This document shows, in pieces, positions 26,388 to 34,247 of a stretch of 64,000 bases of DNA. Within the stretch, counting starts at the first letter, position 1. Each line of letters opens with the position of its first letter. The notes beneath the pieces were generated by a model. That model searched no databases and was not told the DNA's origin. It saw nothing but the letters and a program-made list of their open reading frames with translations. The translations under genes and the position numbers were made by a program. This DNA comes from Chlamydiales bacterium (GTDB taxonomy: Bacteria; Chlamydiota; Chlamydiia; Chlamydiales; JAAKFR01), in NCBI GenBank assembly GCA_022601535.1, contig JAJACK010000004.1:1-64000 (forward strand), given 5' to 3'.

Positions 26388-27428
26388 ATGTTTTCAGTTG
26401 CAGATATATGTTTCAAAGAAGGTTTGTGCACACAACCAAATAAGCCAAATCCCTATGTAAAAAAAGCTTTAGAAATCCTCCATGCTTATGGATCGCTCAT
26501 GTCTAGTTGGCCCTATCCCCTTCGACGAGGTTTTACCTTTTTTAATCCCTCTTCTTCCCTACCCACTTTATGGAATCAACTCGTCGATGCTTCTGTCAAT
26601 ACCTCTTGGGAGATACGTTATAACGAGTTTGCACTTATTCAAATAGCTTCAAGTCAAATTGATATAGGAGATTTTGAAGGAGCAAAAGCGACTTTAGCAA
26701 AAGCAGAAAAAGAAAAAGATGACTCTTCTATATACACACCAGTTATAATTGCCCAACTATATAACAGAGCTAACCACTCACTAAGATTAGAAGTACCTCC
26801 TCCGCAAACTAACTATGAAAATAAACAAAAAAGTACAGAGAGTATTCAAGGAATCGTTTCTCCATTTCTAAACATCACGGCATTGATCAATGATGCTGAT
26901 GCTCAAATTGAAAAGAAGCAATACAGAGAAGCTCAATCGACATTAAGAAAAGCTGAAGCAATTGCAGAACAAGTTGAGTCTCAACATGACAGATCTTTAC
27001 TACTAAAAAACATTGGCCTCAAGCTTGTCGATGCAGGGTCCACTTTTTCAGCAGAGAGAATTATTGAAAAAATACCTTGTCAAATACATAAGGATTTTAT
27101 TTTAAGCAAACTTGCTGCTGCCCGAGCAAAGGCTGGTTATACAGAAAAAGCTTGGGAAACCGCAGACAAAATCTCCTGTATAGAGTGTAAAGATCGCGCT
27201 TTAGAAAAAATTGCTCTTGCTCAAACCTCGATTGGAAAGCACCTAGAGGCAAAAGAGACAGCTACAAAAGCGGCAGCCTTAGCTCAAGCTAAACCCAACG
27301 CCTTTGAAGACGCTATAAGATCTACTGGAGAAATCAACAATAAACCTCTCCAGAGCTGGACTCTAAAAGAGGTTATTCAAGCTGAAGCACTCTCTTTATT
27401 GATCCAAGCAGCCTTAGAAGAGCAATGA
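26388..27428 (+). CDS. Helical TPR-like repeat protein of unknown function
   Basis: A 346-residue all-helical protein with several degenerate TPR-like units (IASSQIDIGDFEGAKATL near 87-105; DADAQIEKKQYREAQSTL near 168-185; KLAAARAKAGYTEKAWETA near 236-254; KIALAQTSIGKHLEAKETA near 266-284). No signal peptide. Such scaffolds bind peptides or other proteins. It overlaps truA by four bases (ATGA) and so shares its message. The base composition is AT-richer than the neighbouring MarC genes. No specific function can be given. Confidence 0.72.
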   Translation: MFSVADICFKEGLCTQPNKPNPYVKKALEILHAYGSLMSSWPYPLRRGFTFFNPSSSLPTLWNQLVDASVNTSWEIRYNEFALIQIASSQIDIGDFEGAKATLAKAEKEKDDSSIYTPVIIAQLYNRANHSLRLEVPPPQTNYENKQKSTESIQGIVSPFLNITALINDADAQIEKKQYREAQSTLRKAEAIAEQVESQHDRSLLLKNIGLKLVDAGSTFSAERIIEKIPCQIHKDFILSKLAAARAKAGYTEKAWETADKISCIECKDRALEKIALAQTSIGKHLEAKETATKAAALAQAKPNAFEDAIRSTGEINNKPLQSWTLKEVIQAEALSLLIQAALEEQ

Positions 27429-28123
27429 AAAATCTCAAATTGACCATTGCCTACGATGGAACCTCCTTCTATGGATGGCAAAAAAGTCGCTCTGGTCCCA
27501 CGGTTGAAGCGGTGGTGCAAAAAGCTCTTGAGAAGATTTTAAACCATCCGGTCACTTTGCAAGCAGCTTCTCGAACTGATCGAGGTGTCCATGCAAGAGG
27601 ACAAGTTGTCAACCTCCTAACTCAAAACCCCCTTTCTCTTGATCAACTCGGTTACAGTCTCAACTCGCTCCTGCCCAAAAGTGTGGTTATCCTAAGTGTT
27701 GAGGAAGAAAGAGCAAATTTTCATCCCACGCTTGATGTCTCTTCCAAAGAATATCTCTATGCAATCTGTAATACACAGCTCCAACTCCCCCACCACCGCT
27801 TCACCTCTTGGCACATCCCCAAACCACTCGACATCTATGTGATGCGTCTAAAAGCTCAAGAATGGATTGGAGAACACGACTTTGCCCTTTTTTGTAATCG
27901 CCGCCCCTCTGTCCAATATACAAGCACGATCAGAACAATCGACTCTATTGAGATCAAATACCATAAACAACAGCTTTTCATCGTGATTAAAGGAAAGAGC
28001 TTTCTCTATAAAATGGTGCGCAATCTTGTGGGAACCTTGGTCGACTGTGGAAGGGGAAAAAATGTCAAACGGGGAGTTTGCGCTCCACCACACGGATTGA
28101 CACTAAACTGTGTGAATTACTGA
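27425..28123 (+). CDS. truA: tRNA pseudouridine synthase A, with shortened C-terminal region
   Basis: A 232-residue enzyme that modifies uridines 38-40 in the tRNA anticodon arm. The catalytic Asp lies in AASRTDRGVHARGQ (about residues 47-60), and YDGTSFYGWQ and FLYKMVRNLVGTLVDCGRGK are also typical. Between GRGK and the closing CAPPHGLTL motif only about five residues remain, where family members have roughly fifteen to twenty; the frame is intact. The active site is kept, so the enzyme may still work. Start overlaps the TPR-like gene stop. Confidence 0.9.
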   Translation: MKNLKLTIAYDGTSFYGWQKSRSGPTVEAVVQKALEKILNHPVTLQAASRTDRGVHARGQVVNLLTQNPLSLDQLGYSLNSLLPKSVVILSVEEERANFHPTLDVSSKEYLYAICNTQLQLPHHRFTSWHIPKPLDIYVMRLKAQEWIGEHDFALFCNRRPSVQYTSTIRTIDSIEIKYHKQQLFIVIKGKSFLYKMVRNLVGTLVDCGRGKNVKRGVCAPPHGLTLNCVNY

Positions 28124-28130
28124 TCTTTTT

Positions 28131-28265
28131 TCAATCGTCTCTTAAAAGCTCAAGCTCTTCTCGGCTATGATACCCTGGATCTCCGGGATAATCTATCCCC
28201 TTTCCCTTGGAACATCCTATAGAACAAAAGAGACTGACTGCGACAATAATTTTGAGTATTTCCAT
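28131..28265 (-). CDS. Small putative lipoprotein, 44 residues
   Basis: A short minus-strand frame with ATG at 28263-28265 and TGA at 28131-28133. It has a classic lipoprotein signal (MEILKIIVAVSLFCSIGC, cysteine at residue 18), followed by a 26-residue hydrophilic tail rich in Gly, Pro, Asp and Glu. The tail is too short for a folded domain. It lies between truA and map, on the opposite strand to both. No good ribosome site is visible, so the call rests on the signal-peptide pattern. Small lipoproteins of this type are often missed by gene finders. Confidence 0.55.
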   Translation of the reverse strand: MEILKIIVAVSLFCSIGCSKGKGIDYPGDPGYHSREELELLRDD

Positions 28266-28301
28266 TGAATTTGATTGAATCATAAGCTAGACTATTTAGC
28301 A

Positions 28302-29186
28302 ATGATTGGAAGAAATGACCCATGTTATTGTGGAAGTGGGAAGAAGTGGAAAAAATGCCACTATCCCACACTCCCTCCTGGCGAAGGGCTTCGCTTGAAG
28401 TATGCAAAGCAGTACAACATCATGCTTAAGACCCCTGAGCAGATTGAGGGAATCAAAGCTGCTTGCAAGTTGACTGCGCAATTTCTCGATGAAGCTTGTA
28501 AAATGGCAAAGGAGGGTGTAACGACAAATGAGATCGACACCTTTGTTCAAAAGCTCCACAAAGAGGCAGGTGCCAGACCTGCAGCGCTCCACTACGGAGA
28601 GCCTCCCTTTCCCAAAGGAATTTGCACTTCACTCAATGAAGTGATCTGTCACGGTATTCCCAATGACATCCCCCTTAAAGAGGGTGATATTATGAATATC
28701 GATGTTGCCTCGATCTACAATGGTTACTACGGCGACTGCTCTCGAATGGTCACGATTGGAAAGACAACTCCCGAACGGAAGCTTGTTGTTGATGTCGCTT
28801 ATGAATGTTTGATCCGTTCGATTGCCATCTGCAAGCCAGGAGTCCCTATCAGTGAAATTGGCGAGGTGATCGAAACATATGCGGCTGAAAAAGGGTGCTC
28901 GGTGATCTACCAATTTGTCGGCCACGGTGTCGGTGTTGAGTTTCATGAAGCGCCCCAAGTTCCACACAACAGAAACCGCCTCTCCATCCCAATGGCGGCT
29001 GGAATGACATTTACAATCGAGCCGATGATCAATGCAGGAACAGTTGAGATGGAAATCGATCCCAAAAACGGATGGGAGGCGCGGACAAAAGATCGCCGTG
29101 CAAGTGCTCAATGGGAGCATACTCTCCTCATCACCGAAACTGGCTATGAAATTCTCACTCCTTTTGACAATGTCACTCTACCTTGA
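28302..29186 (+). CDS. map: Methionine aminopeptidase with N-terminal SEC-C zinc motif
   Basis: About 294 residues. An N-terminal SEC-C-type metal-binding motif (NDPCYCGSGKKWKKCH, residues 4-19) is fused to a type I methionine aminopeptidase (pita-bread fold): EVICHGIP, MNIDVASIYNGYYGDCSRM with the two Asp ligands, FVGHGVGVEFHEAPQV with the His ligand, and TIEPMI with the Glu ligand. It removes the initiator methionine from new proteins. The ATG at 28302 starts the protein as MIGRNDPC, as in other chlamydial Map proteins; an upstream TTG frame exists but adds no conserved residues. Position matches CT851. Confidence 0.96.
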   Translation: MIGRNDPCYCGSGKKWKKCHYPTLPPGEGLRLKYAKQYNIMLKTPEQIEGIKAACKLTAQFLDEACKMAKEGVTTNEIDTFVQKLHKEAGARPAALHYGEPPFPKGICTSLNEVICHGIPNDIPLKEGDIMNIDVASIYNGYYGDCSRMVTIGKTTPERKLVVDVAYECLIRSIAICKPGVPISEIGEVIETYAAEKGCSVIYQFVGHGVGVEFHEAPQVPHNRNRLSIPMAAGMTFTIEPMINAGTVEMEIDPKNGWEARTKDRRASAQWEHTLLITETGYEILTPFDNVTLP

Positions 29187-29236
29187 CATCAATAGAGATA
29201 AGACAAGAGAGAAGAAATCGCTCAAAAACCACACTT

Positions 29237-30544
29237 CTACCTTTTGATGACATCCCAGCCTACCCAACCGGGAGAAGCTTTTGATCGCCTTTTACTTGCA
29301 GAAAAAATCTGCAGGTTAGGTAACTGGTGTATCCAGCTGGGAGAAGCTTCTAATGGATTGCCGCTCAAATTAAAACCGATTAATTGGCTTAATTGGCTCA
29401 CTGAGTCTGGAACACTCTCTAACTCATTATTACTTAAATCAAGATCGGTGAGCTCCGTTAGCCCTCCTATTTGAGCTGGAATAGCTTCTAATTGGTTATC
29501 GTTCACATAAAACCCAGTCAATTTCACCAATTGACCTACCGAATCTGGAAGATCTTCAAGCTGATTTTCACTCAGATCAAAATAGACTAACTCTGCCAGT
29601 TCGTCTATCCAAGTTGGAACAGCTTTTAGCTGGTTGCAACCCATATAGAGATTCACTAAGTTTGTCAATCTACGTATCACACCAGAAATGAGTTCTAACT
29701 GATTACCACCCAAGTCGAGAAGGGTGAGTTTCTCTAGTCGACCTATCGAAGCTGGAATACTTTTTAAGTGGGTTTTGCTCAAATAAAGCTCGGTTAAGTC
29801 TACCAATTCCCCTATCGAATCAGGAATAACTTTTAGCTGGTTATTGCTCAAATCGAGACGAGTCAAGCTAGTTAGTTGCCCTATCCAAGCTGGAGCAGCG
29901 GTTAGCTTATTCTCACTTATATCAAGGACGGTTAGATTCTTTAATCGACCCAGATTCAAATCCAAACCAGTGAATTTGTTCTCTCCCAACTCAAGAGTAG
30001 TTAAACATTCTAACACCTCTATACTGCCCGGGAGAGATTGTAATTCATTAAAGGATAAAGAGAGTCGGGTTAAATCTTTTAGATTTCCTACCGAATCTGG
30101 AAGGGTGTACAGCTCATTACAACTCAATTCAAGATAGACCAATTTCCTTAGCAGACCAATCGAATCTGGAATGACTTTTAGCCGATTATAGCTCAAATCA
30201 AGGTGGGTTAGATGCTCCAATTGGCCTATTGAGTCTGGAACAACTTCTAACTCAACGCCACTTAAACTAAGCTTGGTGAGAGATAAGCATCCGATTGCAT
30301 CGGGGAGCTTAGAAAATGTCGCTCCAGATAGATCTAAATCTGTTTGCTGAAATAACCAGCCTTCATGAAGAGCCTTTTCCATCTCTGGAGAGTGCTTTTT
30401 AAAAAAATCCACGAGTTGACAAAACTTTTCAAAAGAAACGACATTTTGAGCGCCGTTTTTTCTATATAGATCTTCCTTCTCTTGTTCTAGAGGAGAAAAA
30501 TATGGAGGCAGACTAGATCCTAAAGGTAATAAGGGAGAAGTCAT
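29237..30544 (-). CDS. Leucine-rich repeat protein (about 14-15 LRRs)
   Basis: A 435-residue protein. An N-terminal helical region of about 65 residues is followed by some fourteen regular 23-residue leucine-rich repeats plus a degenerate last one, each of the form LTxLDLSxNxLxxIPDSIGxL. There is no signal peptide, membrane segment or recognisable F-box or E3 domain. LRRs of this regular type mediate protein binding and, in intracellular bacteria, often belong to secreted effectors; secretion is not shown here. The repeats are similar at DNA level and so prone to expansion or contraction. It is convergent with map and followed upstream by the coiled-coil membrane gene on the same strand. Confidence 0.93.
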   Translation of the reverse strand: MTSPLLPLGSSLPPYFSPLEQEKEDLYRKNGAQNVVSFEKFCQLVDFFKKHSPEMEKALHEGWLFQQTDLDLSGATFSKLPDAIGCLSLTKLSLSGVELEVVPDSIGQLEHLTHLDLSYNRLKVIPDSIGLLRKLVYLELSCNELYTLPDSVGNLKDLTRLSLSFNELQSLPGSIEVLECLTTLELGENKFTGLDLNLGRLKNLTVLDISENKLTAAPAWIGQLTSLTRLDLSNNQLKVIPDSIGELVDLTELYLSKTHLKSIPASIGRLEKLTLLDLGGNQLELISGVIRRLTNLVNLYMGCNQLKAVPTWIDELAELVYFDLSENQLEDLPDSVGQLVKLTGFYVNDNQLEAIPAQIGGLTELTDLDLSNNELESVPDSVSQLSQLIGFNLSGNPLEASPSWIHQLPNLQIFSASKRRSKASPGWVGWDVIKR

Positions 30545-30590
30545 AGGGGGACTCTATCAGATTTTATTAAAAAAACAAACGGTGAAGTCT

Positions 30591-31505
30591 CTATTTTGTA
30601 TCTGATAGGATGTGCGAGATGAGCTCTTCTAGAGAGGTAAGCTCTTCTTCTAGATGGATGTTTTCTTCCGCAAATTTGGCAAGTACGCCCTCTAACCCTT
30701 CAATCGGCTCGAGCTGATGCTGTTCTTGCTCTCTCTCTAATGCCTCTGCTTTTCCTTCTACCTTAAAGAGCTCTTTTCGCGCCGATAGTAATACTTTTGA
30801 CTTTTCATCAAACTGAGAACGTAATTGCTTATAGAGCCCCTCCATCTTAATAAGCTCTCGCTTTAACTCTGGAGAATCTACTGCAACACCCTCTTCTTTT
30901 GCAAGTTGCGCTGCATGCGTTAAAATCTCTTGCTTTTGACTTGTAAGTAATTCGATCTCTCCTGCAAGAAGCTCTAAGTTTCTCTTATCTTGTGTCCGCT
31001 CAATCAGACGTGCATCTGCTTCTTCTTTTAACCTTTCTATCTCATTTTTTAACTCTTCAATCGAACCTTTTGAGCTCTCTTCAAGTTGAATAAGCTGTTC
31101 TTTGACTGCTTTAAACCTGTTTTCTTGCTCTTCAAGTTCTTTTGAAGCAACTCCCGATGACTCCTCAATCTCTTCAAAAGAGAGAAGAAAGACAAAGGAG
31201 GTTGTCGCAAGTGTTAAAATCAATCCCATCTGCCAAAGTCGCACCTGAGGATCGATCGTGGAGTAGAAGAAAAATAGATACGTTGCAATCAGTGCATAAG
31301 TAAGAATAATTCCCACCGTCTTAAAACGGGCTGTAAGAAGAACTGATCCCAATGCAATATAAGGAAAATAAGGAGTAAAACCACAAGGCTTTAAAAAAGC
31401 AATTCCAACGGTAAGAGTGAGGAGTGAAACGCTCACAAGGACGAAGAAAATCATTGGGTTTCGCATAAGCGAAAAAAGAGTGATACGATCTGTTGCTTCT
31501 TTCAT
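30591..31505 (-). CDS. Membrane protein with long cytoplasmic coiled coil
   Basis: About 304 residues: three to four hydrophobic helices at the N-terminus (about 15-110), then a continuous Glu/Lys/Leu-rich coiled coil to about residue 295. No cleavable signal. The place beside map suggests the counterpart of CT850, an inclusion-membrane protein in C. trachomatis, but this topology (four helices then coiled coil) could equally be a bacterial inner-membrane protein. The ATG at 31505 has GAGG just upstream; a TTG at 31541, overlapping the previous stop as TTGA, would add 12 residues and is a real alternative. Confidence 0.75.
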   Translation of the reverse strand: MKEATDRITLFSLMRNPMIFFVLVSVSLLTLTVGIAFLKPCGFTPYFPYIALGSVLLTARFKTVGIILTYALIATYLFFFYSTIDPQVRLWQMGLILTLATTSFVFLLSFEEIEESSGVASKELEEQENRFKAVKEQLIQLEESSKGSIEELKNEIERLKEEADARLIERTQDKRNLELLAGEIELLTSQKQEILTHAAQLAKEEGVAVDSPELKRELIKMEGLYKQLRSQFDEKSKVLLSARKELFKVEGKAEALEREQEQHQLEPIEGLEGVLAKFAEENIHLEEELTSLEELISHILSDTK

Positions 31506-31537
31506 ATCCTCAATGTTGACAGTTCTTTGCGCGACAG

Positions 31538-31738
31538 TCAACAGAAATCCATCTCATCATCTTGATGAAGGTAAGTTTGCGCTCTTTCTAGAAGATAAGA
31601 AGCCAGCGTTGGATCCCCTTCATAGGTCATCTCAACATCCATTTTCCCATCATCTTTGGGTTTTCTACATGTGATTAAAATACGACAGGCGTGTGCTTCA
31701 TCGCTTTTATTTTCAAATTCGCTCGAACTTTCTTGCAT
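31538..31738 (-). CDS. Small conserved-looking hypothetical protein, 66 residues
   Basis: A short acidic protein with CRILITCRKPKDDGKMDVEMTYEGD in its middle (written here only to mark residues 18-42), which reads as two beta strands followed by a helix (ASYLLERAQTYL). It ends at a TGA that overlaps the possible TTG start of the coiled-coil gene, suggesting one transcript. I do not recognise the family. Codon use looks coding. Confidence 0.55.
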   Translation of the reverse strand: MQESSSEFENKSDEAHACRILITCRKPKDDGKMDVEMTYEGDPTLASYLLERAQTYLHQDDEMDFC

Positions 31739-31792
31739 ACTACCTGCACCGTTTATCTATCTGTTCAACAGTCATAGTGAAAGAAAAAATAT

Positions 31793-31819
31793 TTGTCAAA
31801 GGGTCAATGATACTATAGT
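31793..31819 (+). promoter_or_regulatory. Possible promoter of the AST-type operon
   Basis: TTGTCA at 31793-31798 and TATAGT at 31814-31819 are separated by 15 bases, slightly short of optimal. Transcription would start about 31826, close to the first ATG (31828); an in-frame ATG at 31840 would allow a short leader. No ARG-box-like palindrome is obvious in the 89-base gap. Confidence 0.4.
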
Positions 31820-31827
31820 GTGAAGTT

Positions 31828-32883
31828 ATGCAAAATGAAATGGTCAATCTTGTAAAAAGATGGAGTGGCATTAATTCTTATTCCCGAAATTATGAGGGAA
31901 TTAAAGAGATGTGTCTAGCTGCAAAAGAAGCTTTTAATGCTCTTAATCCTGATACAATTGAGGTTATCGAATTTGCAAATGGTCCTGGTCTTTATTTAAC
32001 CAAACACTCTTCAGCTCCATTTCAAATCTACTTTGGAGGACATCTCGATACGGTTTTTCCTCCAGACTTTACTTTTCCAGTCGAAATGAAGGAAGACAAC
32101 CTTTTAAACGGCCCCGGTGTATCTGACATGAAAGGGGGACTTGTGATTTTGCTCTACGCTCTTAAAGAAGAGCTCCCTTCAAATGTGGGGTGGCGTATTT
32201 TTCTCAATCCTGATGAGGAGATCAGCTCGATCTATTCCACTCCTTTTATCAAAAAAGTGGCAAAAGGGGCTAATCTTGCCCTTATCTTTGAACCGACACT
32301 TCCAGATGGCTCTTATATCAAACAACGGAAGGGGTCTTCTCATTACGCTGCTATTGCAAAAGGGCGTGCTGCTCATACAGGACGGAACCCTGAAGAGGGT
32401 CTTTGTGCAAATACATTGCTCGCCTCTTTTATCGTCGCTCTTTCTAAACTCGATCGAGGAGAAGACACTGTCAAAGTGGGAACGATGCAAGGAGGGATGG
32501 CAACAAACCAAGTTTCTGATCTGGCTAAGTGTTCGATCAATGTTCGCTCCTACGAATTAGATAAGATCGATGCAAAATTGATTGCCCTTGCGCAGAAGAT
32601 GGATATTTCCCTCACTCGCCTCTCTTTCCGCCCTCCCAAGCCTTTCGATTCTAAAACCGCTCATCTATTTGATCTGCTCGGCAAATGCACTTCTCTCTCT
32701 TTAAAGGAATCAGGGGGTGTATGTGATGGAAATGTGACAGCAGCAATCGGCATTCCCACCATCGATACGATGGGGGCGTGCGGGGGAAATCTCCACACAA
32801 AAGAGGAGTTTTTAAATATCGACTGTCTAGAGGAAAAAGTGCATCTAACAAGACAATTTCTACATGAGGTGATCACATCGTGA
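31828..32883 (+). CDS. M20-family zinc peptidase/deacylase, proposed N-succinylglutamate desuccinylase
   Basis: A 351-residue M20 (CPG2/ArgE-like) metal hydrolase. Visible metal and catalytic residues: H72 and D74 (GGHLDTVF), D100 (GVSDMKGG), E130-E131 (NPDEEISS), E155, and H323 (GGNLHTKEE); H183 (RAAHTGR) is the dimerisation-domain His. M20 enzymes cleave N-acyl amino acids or peptides. It is the first gene of an operon with astA, astB, astD and an aminotransferase, which lacks a recognisable astE. I therefore infer that it removes succinate from N2-succinylglutamate, the last AST step. A peptidase supplying arginine is the alternative. The next gene starts with GTG in a four-base GTGA overlap. 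Confidence 0.85.
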   Translation: MQNEMVNLVKRWSGINSYSRNYEGIKEMCLAAKEAFNALNPDTIEVIEFANGPGLYLTKHSSAPFQIYFGGHLDTVFPPDFTFPVEMKEDNLLNGPGVSDMKGGLVILLYALKEELPSNVGWRIFLNPDEEISSIYSTPFIKKVAKGANLALIFEPTLPDGSYIKQRKGSSHYAAIAKGRAAHTGRNPEEGLCANTLLASFIVALSKLDRGEDTVKVGTMQGGMATNQVSDLAKCSINVRSYELDKIDAKLIALAQKMDISLTRLSFRPPKPFDSKTAHLFDLLGKCTSLSLKESGGVCDGNVTAAIGIPTIDTMGACGGNLHTKEEFLNIDCLEEKVHLTRQFLHEVITS

Positions 32884-34247
32884 ATCTTTTTGCCGATAAA
32901 CTCTGTTCAGATCAAGAGTTAAATGGAATCAAAAAACAGCTCCTCGAACGGATCGATTTCTTCCGTCAACAAATCCAAACAATCGCGCCACCTAAAGAAG
33001 ATTTAAATCTTGCCTATGAAAAAGCACTTGTTCAACTCGGCTCTTTTCGAGGGGTCGATCTTTTTTTTCCCTATATTGGGAGTGGAATGGGAAATGGAGC
33101 ACTCGTAGAACTTTCTGATGGAAGTGTCAAATACGACTTGATCAGCGGTATCGGCGTCCATTTTGGACACCTCCATCCCCGCCTTGTTGAAGCAAGCGTT
33201 GAAGCGGCTTGCCAAAATCTTGTGATGCAAGGAAACTTGATGCAAAACAGGGACAGTTTTGAGCTCTATGAGCTTTTGATACGATGTTCGGGAATGGACC
33301 ACTGCTTCCTCTCTACATCGGGTGTGATGGCAAATGAAAATGCGTTGAAACTTCTCTTCCATAAACGGCCTCAAACTTCTCGCCTTTTAGCTTTTGAAAA
33401 TTGCTTTGCAGGACGAACCTTGACGATGTCCCAAGTCTCTGATCGCCCCCAATACCGGAAAGGACTTCCCCTCAATTTTATGGTCGACTACATCCCCTTT
33501 TACGACTGGCGCAATCCAAAACAATCGGAAGAAATTGCTCTTAAAAGTTTGGAAAAAATGCTCAAACGGTACCCAGACCAGCATGTCGCTTTTTGTATGG
33601 AACTGATCCAGGGAGAGGGGGGATTTTACCCTGCTGAAAGATCTTTTTTCCTCCGTTTGATCAACTGCTTAAAAGCACACGATATTCCCCTTTGGGTCGA
33701 TGAGGTGCAAACATTTGGCCGAACCGACCATCTCTTTGCTTTTCAACATTTTAAACTTGAAGAACATGTCGATATTGTGACGATTGGAAAGTTGGCGCAA
33801 GTGTGTGCCACCCTCTATAAGAGCGATTACAAATCAACACCGGGGCTCATCTCACAAACCTTCACCTCTGCAACAGCGCAGATTCGGTGTAGTGTTGCGA
33901 TCATCCAAAGTTTACTCGAAGAGGGATATCTTGGTGAAAAAGGGAAGAATATGAAAATCAGGCACCGCTTTATCACACATCTTAAACAGATGGCAAAGGA
34001 GCATCCCGATCATATCGAAGGCCCTTTTGGAGCGGGACTGATGATTGCATTTACCCCTTTTAAGGGAGATCCCGCCAAAGTGAAAACCTATCTCCACGCT
34101 CTTTATAAAGCAGGAGTAATTGCTTTCACAACGGGAACTGAACCGACTCGTCTCCGTTTTCTTATTCCAGCAGGTGGGATCACAGTCGATCAAATCGATC
34201 ATGTGGCAAACATTCTTGAAGAGGAGCTGATCAAACTCAAATGTTAG
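32880..34247 (+). CDS. astC: Class III PLP aminotransferase, proposed N2-succinylornithine aminotransferase
   Basis: A 455-residue fold-type I aminotransferase. The cofactor residues are visible: D274 (LWVDEVQTFGRT) and Lys304 (VTIGKLAQ), with the glycine-rich STSGVMANE (about 145-153) for phosphate binding. It is longer than typical AstC/ArgD (about 400 residues), with an N-terminal extension of around 60, and resembles the lysine epsilon-aminotransferase side of the family. In this operon it would convert N2-succinylornithine to succinylglutamate semialdehyde. The symbol is assigned by context. GTG start, overlapping the M20 gene by four bases and astA by seven. Confidence 0.75.
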   Translation: MNLFADKLCSDQELNGIKKQLLERIDFFRQQIQTIAPPKEDLNLAYEKALVQLGSFRGVDLFFPYIGSGMGNGALVELSDGSVKYDLISGIGVHFGHLHPRLVEASVEAACQNLVMQGNLMQNRDSFELYELLIRCSGMDHCFLSTSGVMANENALKLLFHKRPQTSRLLAFENCFAGRTLTMSQVSDRPQYRKGLPLNFMVDYIPFYDWRNPKQSEEIALKSLEKMLKRYPDQHVAFCMELIQGEGGFYPAERSFFLRLINCLKAHDIPLWVDEVQTFGRTDHLFAFQHFKLEEHVDIVTIGKLAQVCATLYKSDYKSTPGLISQTFTSATAQIRCSVAIIQSLLEEGYLGEKGKNMKIRHRFITHLKQMAKEHPDHIEGPFGAGLMIAFTPFKGDPAKVKTYLHALYKAGVIAFTTGTEPTRLRFLIPAGGITVDQIDHVANILEEELIKLKC

